From Lysinibacillus sphaericus (GTDB lineage Bacteria > Bacillota > Bacilli > Bacillales_A > Planococcaceae), in NCBI RefSeq assembly GCF_006864135.1, contig NZ_SADV01000002.1, positions 358,375 through 422,374 of the forward strand: a stretch of 64,000 nucleotides of DNA, given 5' to 3'. The translations under genes and the position numbers were made by a program. This document shows positions 36,083 through 44,067 of the stretch, piece after piece (position 1 is the first letter of the stretch; each line of letters begins with the position of its first letter). The notes under the pieces were generated by a model, which saw only the letters and a list, made by a program, of their open reading frames with translations, did not search any database and was not told where the DNA came from.

Positions 36083-36416
36083 TCATCACCAAAACGTGTG
36101 GTTGATTTCCGTTCCGACTGGGCGCTTTGTTGCTGCCGCTTCGCTTTCGCACAAAAAGAACATTTGTAGCTGACGCTTCGCTTTCGCTACAGAAAACATT
36201 TGTTGCTGCCGCTTCGCTTTCGCACAGAAAACATCCGCTGCGCTGCAGGGTCTCGGGCCAACACGATGTTGGTCACGAAGGCGTTATCACAGGATATAAT
36301 GCTTTTAGCCTTCGTTCCTCTATCGCTGATCCCCGAGAAGTCGCCCAGTCCCCACTCCAACCAACTATTTAATAGTAGACGTTTTAACAAAAGTCATCCA
36401 CAACTTTTGGTGATGA
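36083..36416 (+). repeat. Long interspersed element, family 1, copy 4 (most complete)
   Basis: 334 bp. Left terminus TCATCACCAAAACGTGTGG and right terminus CCACAACTTTTGGTGATGA are inverted repeats matching at 17 of 19 positions. Inner ends GTTGATTTCCG and CCAACCAAC. It contains three near-copies of GCTTCGCTTTCGCACAGAAA, then the core CCAACACGATGTTGG hairpin and the ACGAAGGC/GCCTTCGT stem. No coding function is credible; overlapping frames encode the same low-value peptide as in copy 3. Confidence 0.8.
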
Positions 36417-36656
36417 ACCTTTTTTCCTACTTTTTAAAAATTAGGAATTTTTTTATTTTGTTTATGTAGTATATGAAATAAGCTAATTTTTAACACAGAC
36501 ATAGTGTAAAGTGGACGTGAGTATTTCTCGCGTCCACATTCATGCTCATCCCACTCCAATCAACCGCTTCACGAAAGCTTGTTGTTTTTTAACACTATGA
36601 AGCGGTTAGGGCATAAGTATATTTTTAAAGAAAAATGTTAAAAATTTCTCATTAGA
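36417..36656. other. Gap between the repeat and the yktA terminator
   Basis: Contains a dyad GTGGACGTGAG TATTT CTCGCGTCCAC near 36510-36536 and a longer inverted pair AACCGCTTCA/TGAAGCGGTT (36560-36607). No gene is visible. Confidence 0.4.
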
Positions 36657-36704
36657 AAAGCGCGAGAAATCAACGTTGCTAAAATTGATTTCTCGCGCTT
36701 TTTA
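36657..36704 (-). terminator. Terminator of yktA
   Basis: 16-bp perfect stem AAGCGCGAGAAATCAA and complement with a 12-nt loop, preceded by A and followed by T runs; about 35 bp past the yktA stop. Confidence 0.8.
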
Positions 36705-36737
36705 AGGTTTTGACCAGTTTTGTCCTAGCCTCATTTT

Positions 36738-37025
36738 TTATCGACGTTGCTTCGGGGCAACTTTAATAATCGTACCATCAGTTCCTTCTTTCGCTTGTTT
36801 CACAACAGGGTAACTGACATAGCCACTTGCTTCTTCAAACTCACGGAAAATTGATTTTTCCTCGGCCTGTGAAGGAACAATTTCTTTAAAACGACGATAT
36901 TTCACCATCATTACTTCACGCTTAATGCCTTTTTCATAAGCTTGTTCAATTCCTTCAAAAAATCGGACAACATCTACAATTTCCTCAGTTGACCAATCAG
37001 TTGAAAACGGATAAGAGTATTCCAT
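36738..37025 (-). CDS. yktA: YktA, UPF0223 protein
   Basis: 95 residues: [63 protein letters not shown] 37025 follows AAAGGTGG by 8 nt; four extra codons to 37037 would include that site. Small helical protein; function unknown. Upstream lies the TnpB remnant. Confidence 0.88.
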   Translation of the reverse strand: MEYSYPFSTDWSTEEIVDVVRFFEGIEQAYEKGIKREVMMVKYRRFKEIVPSQAEEKSIFREFEEASGYVSYPVVKQAKEGTDGTIIKVAPKQRR

Positions 37026-37039
37026 TAGACAAACCACCT

Positions 37040-37571
37040 TTATATTACTGACCCGATACGAAAAACATCTACATTTCTAAAAAATGTAGACATCTCTACT
37101 GTGACACGACTTATTTCTTCCGACTTCCGTATTTGTGTCTTCCTTATTCTCGGAGTCTGGTTTCGCATAAAGCTACTGCCATTTAGTATGACTCTCCAAA
37201 GGCATAAATTCCGCAGTATCGTTGCGTACACATCTAAAGTTAGTTCAGTTGAATTCCTTAGATTAAGTAATTTGCTAAGTTAAAGCTTACGTTCAAATCT
37301 CTATCCAATTTTAATCTACAAGAGCAGATATATAATCTGCCTTTTAGTTTCAAATCGGTTTTGATTTGTCCACAACTACAACAAGTTTTGATACGGAAAC
37401 GATCTGTCGGCTTCAACAAATTCAATTCCGTATTTTTTACTATTGTATTGAATTCATATAGCTTTTGCCTGGCTACCGCCTTCGCCAGATGTATATTTTT
37501 CATCATACCTTTTACATTTAAATATTCCATGGTTTTCACAATCTCATTAGAACATTGATATAAATGATTGG
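37040..37571 (-). pseudogene. tnpB: Truncated IS200/IS605-family tnpB remnant with right end
   Basis: The minus strand from 37571 reads CSNEIVKT, then a join to MEYLNVKGMMKNIHLAKAVA, QKLYEF, the zinc ribbon CCSCGQIKTDLKLKGR and YICSCRLKLDRDLNVS. These are the last third of TnpB: second RuvC Glu region, zinc ribbon and final RuvC Asp. The N-terminal two thirds and tnpA are absent, and about five residues before the Glu seem deleted. Downstream, 37069-37089 forms CTACATTT/AAATGTAG, like the subterminal hairpin at IS605-type right ends. Confidence 0.75.
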
Positions 37572-37582
37572 CTCGGATGACG

Positions 37583-38539
37583 TTAAGCCCATTTTACCCG
37601 AATACTTTCTGCTTCTGCAAGCATTCGGGTGATTAGCTCCTCGACTGTTGGAATATCATGAATCATTCCTGTAACTTGTCCAGCCCAGCCAATCCCTTCG
37701 TCTTTTTCACCATCATAAATAAAACGTTTATTTGCTTTCCCGCTAATATAATCTTTTAATGCCTCATACGTAGGTGTAGTGCGCTCAATTTCTAAAATCT
37801 TTTGCGTAAATTCACTGCTCAACGCTCTTGCTGGTGCACCTATAGAGCGTTTTATAACAGTCGTATCTGCCTCGGTACTTGCAATTAAGGCTTCTTTATA
37901 AGCCTCAGAAGCATCAACACATTCTTTTGTCGCTATAAAACGCGTACCCATTTCAATTCCCTCTGCTCCTAGTGCATGAGCTGCCATCCAGCCACGTCCA
38001 TCACCAATTCCGCCCGAGGCAATAACAGGTATTTTCACACTATCTACAACCTGTGGCACAAGTACCATTGTTCCAATATCATCGCGACCAAGGTGACCTC
38101 CACCCTCTTGCCCAACAACCATAACAGCATCTGCGCCTAGTTCTTCCGCCTTTTGAGCTTGTCTACGTGCAGCAACTAGTACTAATTTTTTAATATCCGT
38201 TCCTTTCAAAATATCAAAAATAGGTGCAGGATTTCCTCCAGTCATTGTAACAACTGGTACTTTTTCTTCCACTGCAACACGCACCATATCCTCATAACCA
38301 GTGCCATACATACCAATTGCAAAATTTACACCAAACGGTTTATCCGTTAATGTTCTTACTTTATGGATCTCTGCGCGCAATAAGTCAGGATCTCTTAAAC
38401 TCATAGCTGTTATTTGCCCTAACCCCCCAGCATTTGATACCGCCGCTGCTAAATCAGCATATGCTAAATAGGCTAATCCTCCTTGAATAATTGGGTATTT
38501 AATATTTAAAAGCTCCGTCACACGTGAATTCCAATTCAT
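37583..38539 (-). CDS. Nitronate monooxygenase (2-nitropropane dioxygenase family)
   Basis: 318 residues, FMN TIM barrel. Seen: YPIIQGGLAYLAYADLAAAV near 15-34, FGVNFAIGMYG, VVGQEGGGHLGRDD with the catalytic His near 150, and IPVIASGGIGDGRGWMAAHA for FMN phosphate. The same family holds FabK-like enoyl-ACP reductases, but length and motifs fit nitronate oxidation. AAGGGGAG lies 5 nt before the ATG. Single gene. Confidence 0.85.
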   Translation of the reverse strand: MNWNSRVTELLNIKYPIIQGGLAYLAYADLAAAVSNAGGLGQITAMSLRDPDLLRAEIHKVRTLTDKPFGVNFAIGMYGTGYEDMVRVAVEEKVPVVTMTGGNPAPIFDILKGTDIKKLVLVAARRQAQKAEELGADAVMVVGQEGGGHLGRDDIGTMVLVPQVVDSVKIPVIASGGIGDGRGWMAAHALGAEGIEMGTRFIATKECVDASEAYKEALIASTEADTTVIKRSIGAPARALSSEFTQKILEIERTTPTYEALKDYISGKANKRFIYDGEKDEGIGWAGQVTGMIHDIPTVEELITRMLAEAESIRVKWA

Positions 38540-38630
38540 AATATCTCCCCTTTCCTTCGATACTATTTTCTCGAAATTATCAAAATATCCTTTTTATTTT
38601 ATTTTTTTCTGTAAAGTCTATTTTTTCTTG

Positions 38631-38647
38631 CAATTAGGTGCTATAAT
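38631..38647 (+). promoter_or_regulatory. Candidate extended -10 promoter of speA
   Basis: GGTGCTATAAT carries the extended -10 form TGnTATAAT; the -35 region is only T-rich. About 40 nt ahead of the TTG start. Confidence 0.45.
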
Positions 38648-38690
38648 TCATTTGTTTTCTTACATATTATAAAGTGAGGTGGTACCTGCG

Positions 38691-40160
38691 TTGTCACAAT
38701 TAGAGACTCCATTGTTCGACGTATTACTCAAACATCGGAACAGACACCCAATTCAGTTCCATATTCCAGGCCATAAGAAAGGGCAAGGTATGGACCCTGC
38801 GTTCCGAGAATTCGTCGGCGACAACGTTTTATCAATTGATTTAATTAATATTGCTCCACTAGACGATTTACATTCACCGAAGGGCGCCATTAAAGAAGCG
38901 CAAGCACTTGCTGCCCAAGCCTTTGGTGCTGATCATACATTCTTTTCCGTTCAAGGTACTAGTGGCGCCATCATGGCGATGATTCTGACCGTTGTCGGTC
39001 CAGGTGATAAAATTCTAGTACCGCGGAATGTTCATAAATCCATTATGTCGGCGATTGTTTTCGCTGGAGCAATCCCGATTTTTATTCATCCCGAAGTAGA
39101 TAGTGAGTATGGTATTTCTCATGGAATATCGCCTGAAGCTGTTGAAAAAGCATTAAATGCTTATCCAGATACAAAGGCAGTTCTTGTTATTAATCCAACG
39201 TACTTCGGCTTCTCTGCAGACTTAAAGCGGATTGTCGAAATAGTCCATAGTCGCAATACTCCGGTAGTTGTCGATGAAGCACATGGTGTACACATTAAAT
39301 TTCATGATGATCTTCCGTACTCTGCAATGGAAGCTGGAGCTGATATGGCCGCAACCAGCGTACATAAGCTTGGTGGTTCTATGACTCAAACGTCTATTTT
39401 AAATGTTCGTGAAGGACTTGTTTCTGCCAAACGTGTACAAGCTATACTGTCGATGCTTACAACAACATCGACATCCTATCCATTACTCGCTTCCCTTGAC
39501 ACAGCAAGACGTCAGCTAGCGATCCATGGTTATGATTTAATTGGGGATGCACTTCGCTTGGCCAAAGATGCACGTAAACGTATTAACCAAATTCCACATT
39601 TAAAATGTGCTGGTAAAGAAAAATTAAATTCATCAGCAACTTATGATATGGATCCTTTAAAGCTATTAATAAGCGTTAAAGATTTAGGTATCTCAGGTCA
39701 TCAAGCTGAAGAGTGGCTTCGTCACAATGCAAATATTGAAGTAGAATTATCAGATCTATACAATATTTTATGTTTAGTGACATTAGGTGATACGAAAAAG
39801 GACATCAATCTTCTAATCAATGCACTTAGTCGTATGTCAAAAGCATTCGATTCAGAAGCTGCAATTACTGAAACAATGGTCAATGTTCCAGAAATCCCTG
39901 CACTTGCTATGTCACCGCGTGATGCATTTTATGCAGATACTGAAGTTGTTCCACTTGCAGAAGCGGATAATTGTATTTGCGCCGAATTCGTTATGGTATA
40001 TCCCCCAGGTATTCCGATTTTTATTCCCGGGGAAATAATTACTCTAGAAAATATTCGTTATATTCAAATGAATATTGAAGCTGGTTTACCAGTACAAGGA
40101 CCAGAAGATACTACATTAAAAACAATTCGCGTCATTAAAGAACGCAAACCTATTATTTAA
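38691..40160 (+). CDS. speA: Arginine decarboxylase (Orn/Lys/Arg decarboxylase family)
   Basis: 489 residues, close to the 490 of B. subtilis SpeA. Seen: FHIPGHKKGQGMDP near 23-36, SVQGTSGAIMAM, VDEAHGVH near 194-201, PLP Lys226 in SVHKLGGS. Makes agmatine from arginine for polyamine synthesis. Start is TTG 38691: GAGGTGG lies 8 nt upstream, and MSQLETPLF aligns with the known start; four extra codons from GTG 38679 fall on the site. Next to yktAB as in B. subtilis. The SR1 small RNA found near speA in B. subtilis was not seen here. Confidence 0.92.
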   Translation: MSQLETPLFDVLLKHRNRHPIQFHIPGHKKGQGMDPAFREFVGDNVLSIDLINIAPLDDLHSPKGAIKEAQALAAQAFGADHTFFSVQGTSGAIMAMILTVVGPGDKILVPRNVHKSIMSAIVFAGAIPIFIHPEVDSEYGISHGISPEAVEKALNAYPDTKAVLVINPTYFGFSADLKRIVEIVHSRNTPVVVDEAHGVHIKFHDDLPYSAMEAGADMAATSVHKLGGSMTQTSILNVREGLVSAKRVQAILSMLTTTSTSYPLLASLDTARRQLAIHGYDLIGDALRLAKDARKRINQIPHLKCAGKEKLNSSATYDMDPLKLLISVKDLGISGHQAEEWLRHNANIEVELSDLYNILCLVTLGDTKKDINLLINALSRMSKAFDSEAAITETMVNVPEIPALAMSPRDAFYADTEVVPLAEADNCICAEFVMVYPPGIPIFIPGEIITLENIRYIQMNIEAGLPVQGPEDTTLKTIRVIKERKPII

Positions 40161-40164
40161 TAGT

Positions 40165-40193
40165 AAAGCTACCTCAGAATGGGGTAGCTTTTT
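40165..40193 (+). terminator. Terminator of speA
   Basis: AAAGCTACC, loop, GGTAGCTTTTT, directly after the stop. Confidence 0.85.
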
Positions 40194-40201
40194 GTCAATT
40201 A

Positions 40202-40549
40202 TTAATGATAATAAAACCAAGAAGAGACCATACCAAATATAGGGAAAACAAGCCACCAATACCTCCACAAAAAATCACCAACAGTTTTGTGATCGGACTT
40301 ATTTGTATCAGGAGCTGAAACTGGGGCTGAGGCTTCTAGTTTATGATATTTTTCTTCCCCTGTAATAAGCTGATCTAAAGAAATTTTATATAAATCACTT
40401 AACCTTCTTAAATTATCAATATCAGGATAGCCCTTTCCTAACTCCCATTTCGAAACGGATTGTCTTGAAATATTTAAAAAACTTGCGACATCATCTTGGG
40501 TATACTTATGTTGTTCTCTTAATTCCTTTAAACGGTTTTCTAAATTCAT
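40202..40549 (-). CDS. XRE-family regulator with C-terminal membrane helix
   Basis: 115 residues. Helix-turn-helix at about 5-60 (YTQDDVASFLNISRQSVSKW, ELGKGYPDIDNLRRLSDLYK), a short linker rich in Ala/Pro/Ser, then a membrane helix about 93-112 (WWLVFPIFGMVSSWFYYH end). GGAGGTGA lies 6 nt before the ATG. Membrane-tethered XRE proteins often control neighbouring or membrane stress genes; the target is unknown. Confidence 0.82.
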   Translation of the reverse strand: MNLENRLKELREQHKYTQDDVASFLNISRQSVSKWELGKGYPDIDNLRRLSDLYKISLDQLITGEEKYHKLEASAPVSAPDTNKSDHKTVGDFLWRYWWLVFPIFGMVSSWFYYH

Positions 40550-40708
40550 TGAACTTCACCTCCAACTTATCGGATTTTGATCAAATAATAATGGATTATT
40601 ACACTTTATTCTAGAAGTTGTTATTTGCTAATTCGCAACGCATAGTTGCTTCCATGAACTAAGCAAAAAATTCGATTCTAGAGCATATTTCACTTACAAT
40701 TATATTTC

Positions 40709-40779
40709 AGCAGATATCTTTTGTGCCGAAAGCGTAGTGACAGGTACGGATGTTTGGACACCCGCTGAAAGAAGTTAAA
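40709..40779. repeat. Short dispersed element, family 2, at a gene start
   Basis: CAGCAGATATCTTTTGTGCC, GAAAGCGTAGTGACAGGTAC, GGATGTTTGGACACCCGCTG, AAAGAAGTTAAA. It ends at the AAAGGAG ribosome-binding site of the methyltransferase gene, so it forms part of its leader or promoter region. Confidence 0.7.
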
Positions 40780-40790
40780 GGAGTGATGGG

Positions 40791-41387
40791 ATGAACACAT
40801 GGAATCAACGTTTCAAAACGATCGAATATGTTTATGGTGAGAAGCCAAATGCATTTATAGAAAACTATGTACACTATTTAAAAGATTATCAAAATGTGGC
40901 TGCATATGCCGAAGGTGAAGGTCGAAATGCTGTATTTTTAGCTTTACAGGGGCATACAGTAACTGCCTTTGATTATGCGGAAAGCGGTCTTGAAAAAACA
41001 AAACAACTCGCAGAAAAACATAATGTTTCGGTTCACACAAAGCTTACTGACTTACTGCAAGATGAACTACCAGTAGAAAAGTTTGATGCTGCTATTATGG
41101 TGTTTGGACATTCCCAAGCCGAGCAGCAACAAGAAGTGTTTAAGCGGATTGTAAACTCAGTAAAATCTGGTGGTCGTATTATGATGGAACTTTATTCAAT
41201 TTATCAACTATCTTACGCGTCTGGTGGCCCAAGACAACTTGATTTTTTATATGACCCTTTAGATGTTCTAAAATGGTGTCAACCTTATAAGATTATCCAT
41301 TTTTCCACAGGTGAACAAATGCGAAATGAAGGTATACTCCACACAGGACTTGCTCATACCATTCAATTTATTATCGAAAAAAATTAA
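40791..41387 (+). CDS. SAM-dependent methyltransferase, class I
   Basis: 198 residues. SAM-binding motif I VAAYAEGEGRNAVFLALQGH near 36-55, acidic residue in TAFDYAESGL, motif II-like FDAAIMVFGHSQAEQ. Resembles TehB/UbiE-type enzymes with tellurite or thiol substrates among relatives; the substrate cannot be inferred. AAAGGAGTGA lies 4 nt before ATG 40791. Confidence 0.8.
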   Translation: MNTWNQRFKTIEYVYGEKPNAFIENYVHYLKDYQNVAAYAEGEGRNAVFLALQGHTVTAFDYAESGLEKTKQLAEKHNVSVHTKLTDLLQDELPVEKFDAAIMVFGHSQAEQQQEVFKRIVNSVKSGGRIMMELYSIYQLSYASGGPRQLDFLYDPLDVLKWCQPYKIIHFSTGEQMRNEGILHTGLAHTIQFIIEKN

Positions 41388-41428
41388 AAAGACTATATAC
41401 AGTTTATATCTGTATATAGCTTTTTTTC
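41385..41428. terminator. Bidirectional terminator between the methyltransferase gene and lrgB
   Basis: AAAAAGACTATATACAG, 7-nt loop, CTGTATATAGCTTTTTTT; A run on one side and T run on the other fit both converging genes. Confidence 0.85.
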
Positions 41429-42104
41429 ACAAAAACAAATAAACAAATAGCGGACATAAAAATGCGCCTACAATTGCCGTTAAGGCCATTGATAGTGAGC
41501 CTACTGATAATTCTTGTTCTCCGTATTCTCTTAATTTAACAAGCCCAACGCCATGTGAAGCACTACCTACTGCAACACCTCTACTAACGGCTGATTCAAT
41601 TTTGCCGTATTTAATGACTAAAGGTCCAATAATAGCGCCTACAAACCCTGCTAGCATTACGAGTACAGCCGTTAATGGTGGAATACCGCCAATGGTCTCA
41701 CTCACCTGCATACCTACAGGTGTCGTTAATGATTTAGGTAAGGCTGTCAGCAGCCAGCTTTTATTGACACCAATCCATTTCAGCATAACAAATATTGTTG
41801 CTAAGCCTGTAATCATAGCGATAAAAATACCTGACAAAATAGCATACTTATATTTCATAATGATCTTACGTTGATTATATAGAGGATAAGCTAGAGCTAC
41901 AACTGCTGGACCTAGCATTTTTTGAAGCCATTGCCCTCCCTCCATATAAGTAGAATATGGAATATTAAAGATTAATAATATAACAGCACTGACGATCGTT
42001 GTCGTCACTAGTGGAATCATTAAAGGATGTGGGTAACGTTGATAAAGTTTTGTAAATAAAACGAATAAAACAACGGTGCCAGCGACAACAATAATTTCAA
42101 TCAA
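41427..42104 (-). CDS. lrgB: LrgB/CidB family membrane protein
   Basis: 225 residues, about seven spans. Family blocks: LLTALPKSLTTPVGMQVSET near 137-156, GGIPPLTAVLVMLAGFVGAI, and SRGVAVGSASHGVGLVKLRE. LrgAB-type pairs act as murein hydrolase exporters or, in B. subtilis PftAB, as pyruvate transporters. TTG 42104 overlaps lrgA by 8 nt, with GAGGGGGA upstream. Confidence 0.85.
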   Translation of the reverse strand: MIEIIVVAGTVVLFVLFTKLYQRYPHPLMIPLVTTTIVSAVILLIFNIPYSTYMEGGQWLQKMLGPAVVALAYPLYNQRKIIMKYKYAILSGIFIAMITGLATIFVMLKWIGVNKSWLLTALPKSLTTPVGMQVSETIGGIPPLTAVLVMLAGFVGAIIGPLVIKYGKIESAVSRGVAVGSASHGVGLVKLREYGEQELSVGSLSMALTAIVGAFLCPLFVYLFL

Positions 42105-42540
42105 CCGTTAATTCCCCCTCTCCTTCTTCTACAACGGCTTCTGTTTCTTTTTTAGCCAGCTCTTTTTTCTCAACCATTTGACTAAGTAATCCTGTAACAT
42201 AAATAGAGATTAGCGTACTTGCTATAACGGCTAGAATAATCAAGAGGCCAGTTGTTGAAAAAAGTTCAGGGTAGTCAATCACTCCTACTGTTGCAGGAAT
42301 AAAAAACAAGGTTAACACGCCAATTAAGAAACCGGCTCCATCTTGAATGTATTCTACTTTAATTATTTTGAAATTGAGTGAAAGTGCTAGTAATAGTAAT
42401 CCAATTACACTTCCTGGAAGAGGTACATGTAGTAAAGCCACAATACCGACACCCATGTAATAAAAAATATTGAGTATCCCAATCTGAACAATAATACGAA
42501 CAACTCTCTTTAACGTCGAAGCAAAATTTTCGTTCAACAT
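42097..42540 (-). CDS. lrgA: LrgA/CidA family holin-like protein
   Basis: 147 residues, four spans, with GVGIVALLHVPLPGSVIGLL near 30-49, the LrgA signature, and FFIPATVGVIDYPEL. The C-terminal tail is Glu/Lys-rich. The start is uncertain: ATG 42540 lies 12 nt after AGGGGGTG, and a GTG at 42555 is part of that site. Partner of LrgB. Confidence 0.8.
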   Translation of the reverse strand: MLNENFASTLKRVVRIIVQIGILNIFYYMGVGIVALLHVPLPGSVIGLLLLALSLNFKIIKVEYIQDGAGFLIGVLTLFFIPATVGVIDYPELFSTTGLLIILAVIASTLISIYVTGLLSQMVEKKELAKKETEAVVEEGEGELTVD

Positions 42541-42624
42541 TTCGCCACATTTCACCCCCTATAACGTTCATTCTACATCTGCAGGAATTTTCTGTCTATT
42601 ATAATTTTAGGAAAACAATAGAAA

Positions 42625-42663
42625 AAAAAGGATAACTACAAAACACTTTGAGCCATCCTTTTT
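42625..42663 (-). terminator. Probable terminator of the SDR gene, displaced by a repeat
   Basis: AAAAAGGAT and ATCCTTTTTTTT with a 21-nt loop on the minus strand. The nearest minus-strand gene ending upstream is the SDR at 43037; the family-1 repeat at 42731-42990 lies between. Confidence 0.5.
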
Positions 42664-42730
42664 CTATATAACTTAAATAGGTTGTCTAAAACTGTTCTAC
42701 ATTCATTCGTTAGACACCAGTAAATGGGGG

Positions 42731-42990
42731 TCATCACCATAACGTGTGGTTGATTTCCGCTCCGGCTGGGCGCTTTCCTGGGGGCGTCCGATGAGCCGCT
42801 TCACTCGCATAGCTCGCTCCGGGGTCTCGGGCCAACACGATGTTGGTCACGAAGGCGTTATCACAGGATGTGATGCTTTAGCCTTCGTTCCTCTATTGCT
42901 AATCCCCAAGGAGTCGCCCATCCTCCGCTCCAATCAACTTATTTACAAAGTAAGCGTTTTAACAAATGTCATCCATAACTTTTGGTGATG
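42731..42990 (+). repeat. Long interspersed element, family 1, copy 5
   Basis: 260 bp. Left terminus TCATCACCATAACGTGTGG, right terminus CCATAACTTTTGGTGATGG; GTTGATTTCCGCTCCGGCTG, then the core CCAACACGATGTTGGTCACG to AGCCTTCGTTCC, then CTCCAATCAACTT. It lacks the GCTTCGCTTTCGCACAG repeats of copies 1 and 4. Confidence 0.8.
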
Positions 42991-43036
42991 GGCCTTAAAT
43001 ATTCCTTTTCTCAAAAAATTACTAGTTAAGGCTTTT

Positions 43037-43819
43037 CTATAATGCATGTCCTGAACCACCATCAATGTTTACAGAAGTTCCTGTCACATAACTAGCTGCA
43101 TCTGATACTAAAAAAGTAATGACATTCGCCGCCTCTTGAGTATCCCCTATCCGACCAAGCGGAATCGTTTGACCTACAGTACGGGAATAATTTTCCCACG
43201 ATAATTCTGGCGCTTCTTCTTTCCACTTCTTCTCTATTTGATCACTACGAATAAGCCCAATACAAACAGAATTCACACGAATATTATCTTTACCTAAGTC
43301 TTTGCTCATAGCCTTTGTTAACGCAAGTCCTGCCGCACGACTTACAGTAGTGGGGAGTGAGTTTGCTGGTGGTGTTTTAGCCATTACCGCAGTCACATTA
43401 ACTATTGCACCACCACCAACCTTACGCAAATGAGGTGTAGCATATTTTGAACAATTGACAGCACCAAACACTTTTAAATCTATATCAGCTTGCCATAGCT
43501 CACTACTAACCGATTCAAATGGATGAGCTGAAGCTGTCCCTGCATTATTAATAAGAATATCAAGGCGACCAAAATGTTCTATTGCTCGCTCAATTAAGTA
43601 CTTACAATCTTTTTCCTTTGTAATATCAGTCGGTACAATTAAAACGTCCTCGCCTGTTTCGTTTTTAATACAACCAGCAGCCACTTGAAGCTGTTTTTCA
43701 CCACGACCACAAAGTACAACCTTTGCCCCCTCTTTCACAAGCTGCATCGCTGTATAATAACCAATCCCCTTACTTGAACCTGTAATAACTGCTACTTTCC
43801 CCTTTAAGCCTAGTTCCAT
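43037..43819 (-). CDS. Short-chain dehydrogenase/reductase-like protein without the YxxxK motif
   Basis: 260 residues, Rossmann fold. TGSSKGIG at 13-20, NNAGTA at 91-96, and the C-terminal VTGTSVNIDGGSGHAL are normal. At the active site, the Ser position reads Thr143 and the Tyr/Lys positions read Thr157 and Arg161 (TTVSR). So it may bind NAD(P)H without classical SDR catalysis, or use another mechanism. GGGGTGA lies 5 nt before ATG 43819. Single gene upstream of lrgAB. Confidence 0.85.
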   Translation of the reverse strand: MELGLKGKVAVITGSSKGIGYYTAMQLVKEGAKVVLCGRGEKQLQVAAGCIKNETGEDVLIVPTDITKEKDCKYLIERAIEHFGRLDILINNAGTASAHPFESVSSELWQADIDLKVFGAVNCSKYATPHLRKVGGGAIVNVTAVMAKTPPANSLPTTVSRAAGLALTKAMSKDLGKDNIRVNSVCIGLIRSDQIEKKWKEEAPELSWENYSRTVGQTIPLGRIGDTQEAANVITFLVSDAASYVTGTSVNIDGGSGHAL

Positions 43820-44019
43820 TGTTATCACCCCAGTTTTTTGTTCAACTTCTCTTGTTACACAAACATCGATAGCATTTTCGAATATCTAACAGTTAATTTC
43901 TGAGACTATCTAACACATTCGCTAAATCTATTCGGTATTTACTATAATCCAAGCCGAATTATATTTTTAGAATATTCATTCGATAGTATTACTTTATCAA
44001 AATTACAAGTAATATACAA

Positions 44020-44057
44020 AAAAACGGCTACAAAGCACATGCTTTATAGCCGTTTTT
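44020..44057 (-). terminator. Terminator of the pdhABCD operon
   Basis: AAAAACGGCTA and TAGCCGTTTTT with a 15-nt partly paired loop, 11 bp past the pdhD stop. Confidence 0.85.
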
Positions 44058-44067
44058 ATAAACTTTA

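Noticed and set aside
36100..36240. Near-repeats GCTTCGCTTTCGCACAGAAA considered as a CRISPR-like array
   Set aside because: Units are unequal, the intervening sequence is itself repeated (CATTTGTTGCTG / CATTTGTAGCTG), and no cas genes are near.
38540..38690. Search for the SR1/SR1P small RNA next to speA
   Set aside because: No short Cys-rich frame or terminator is present upstream of speA; the region is only AT-rich leader.
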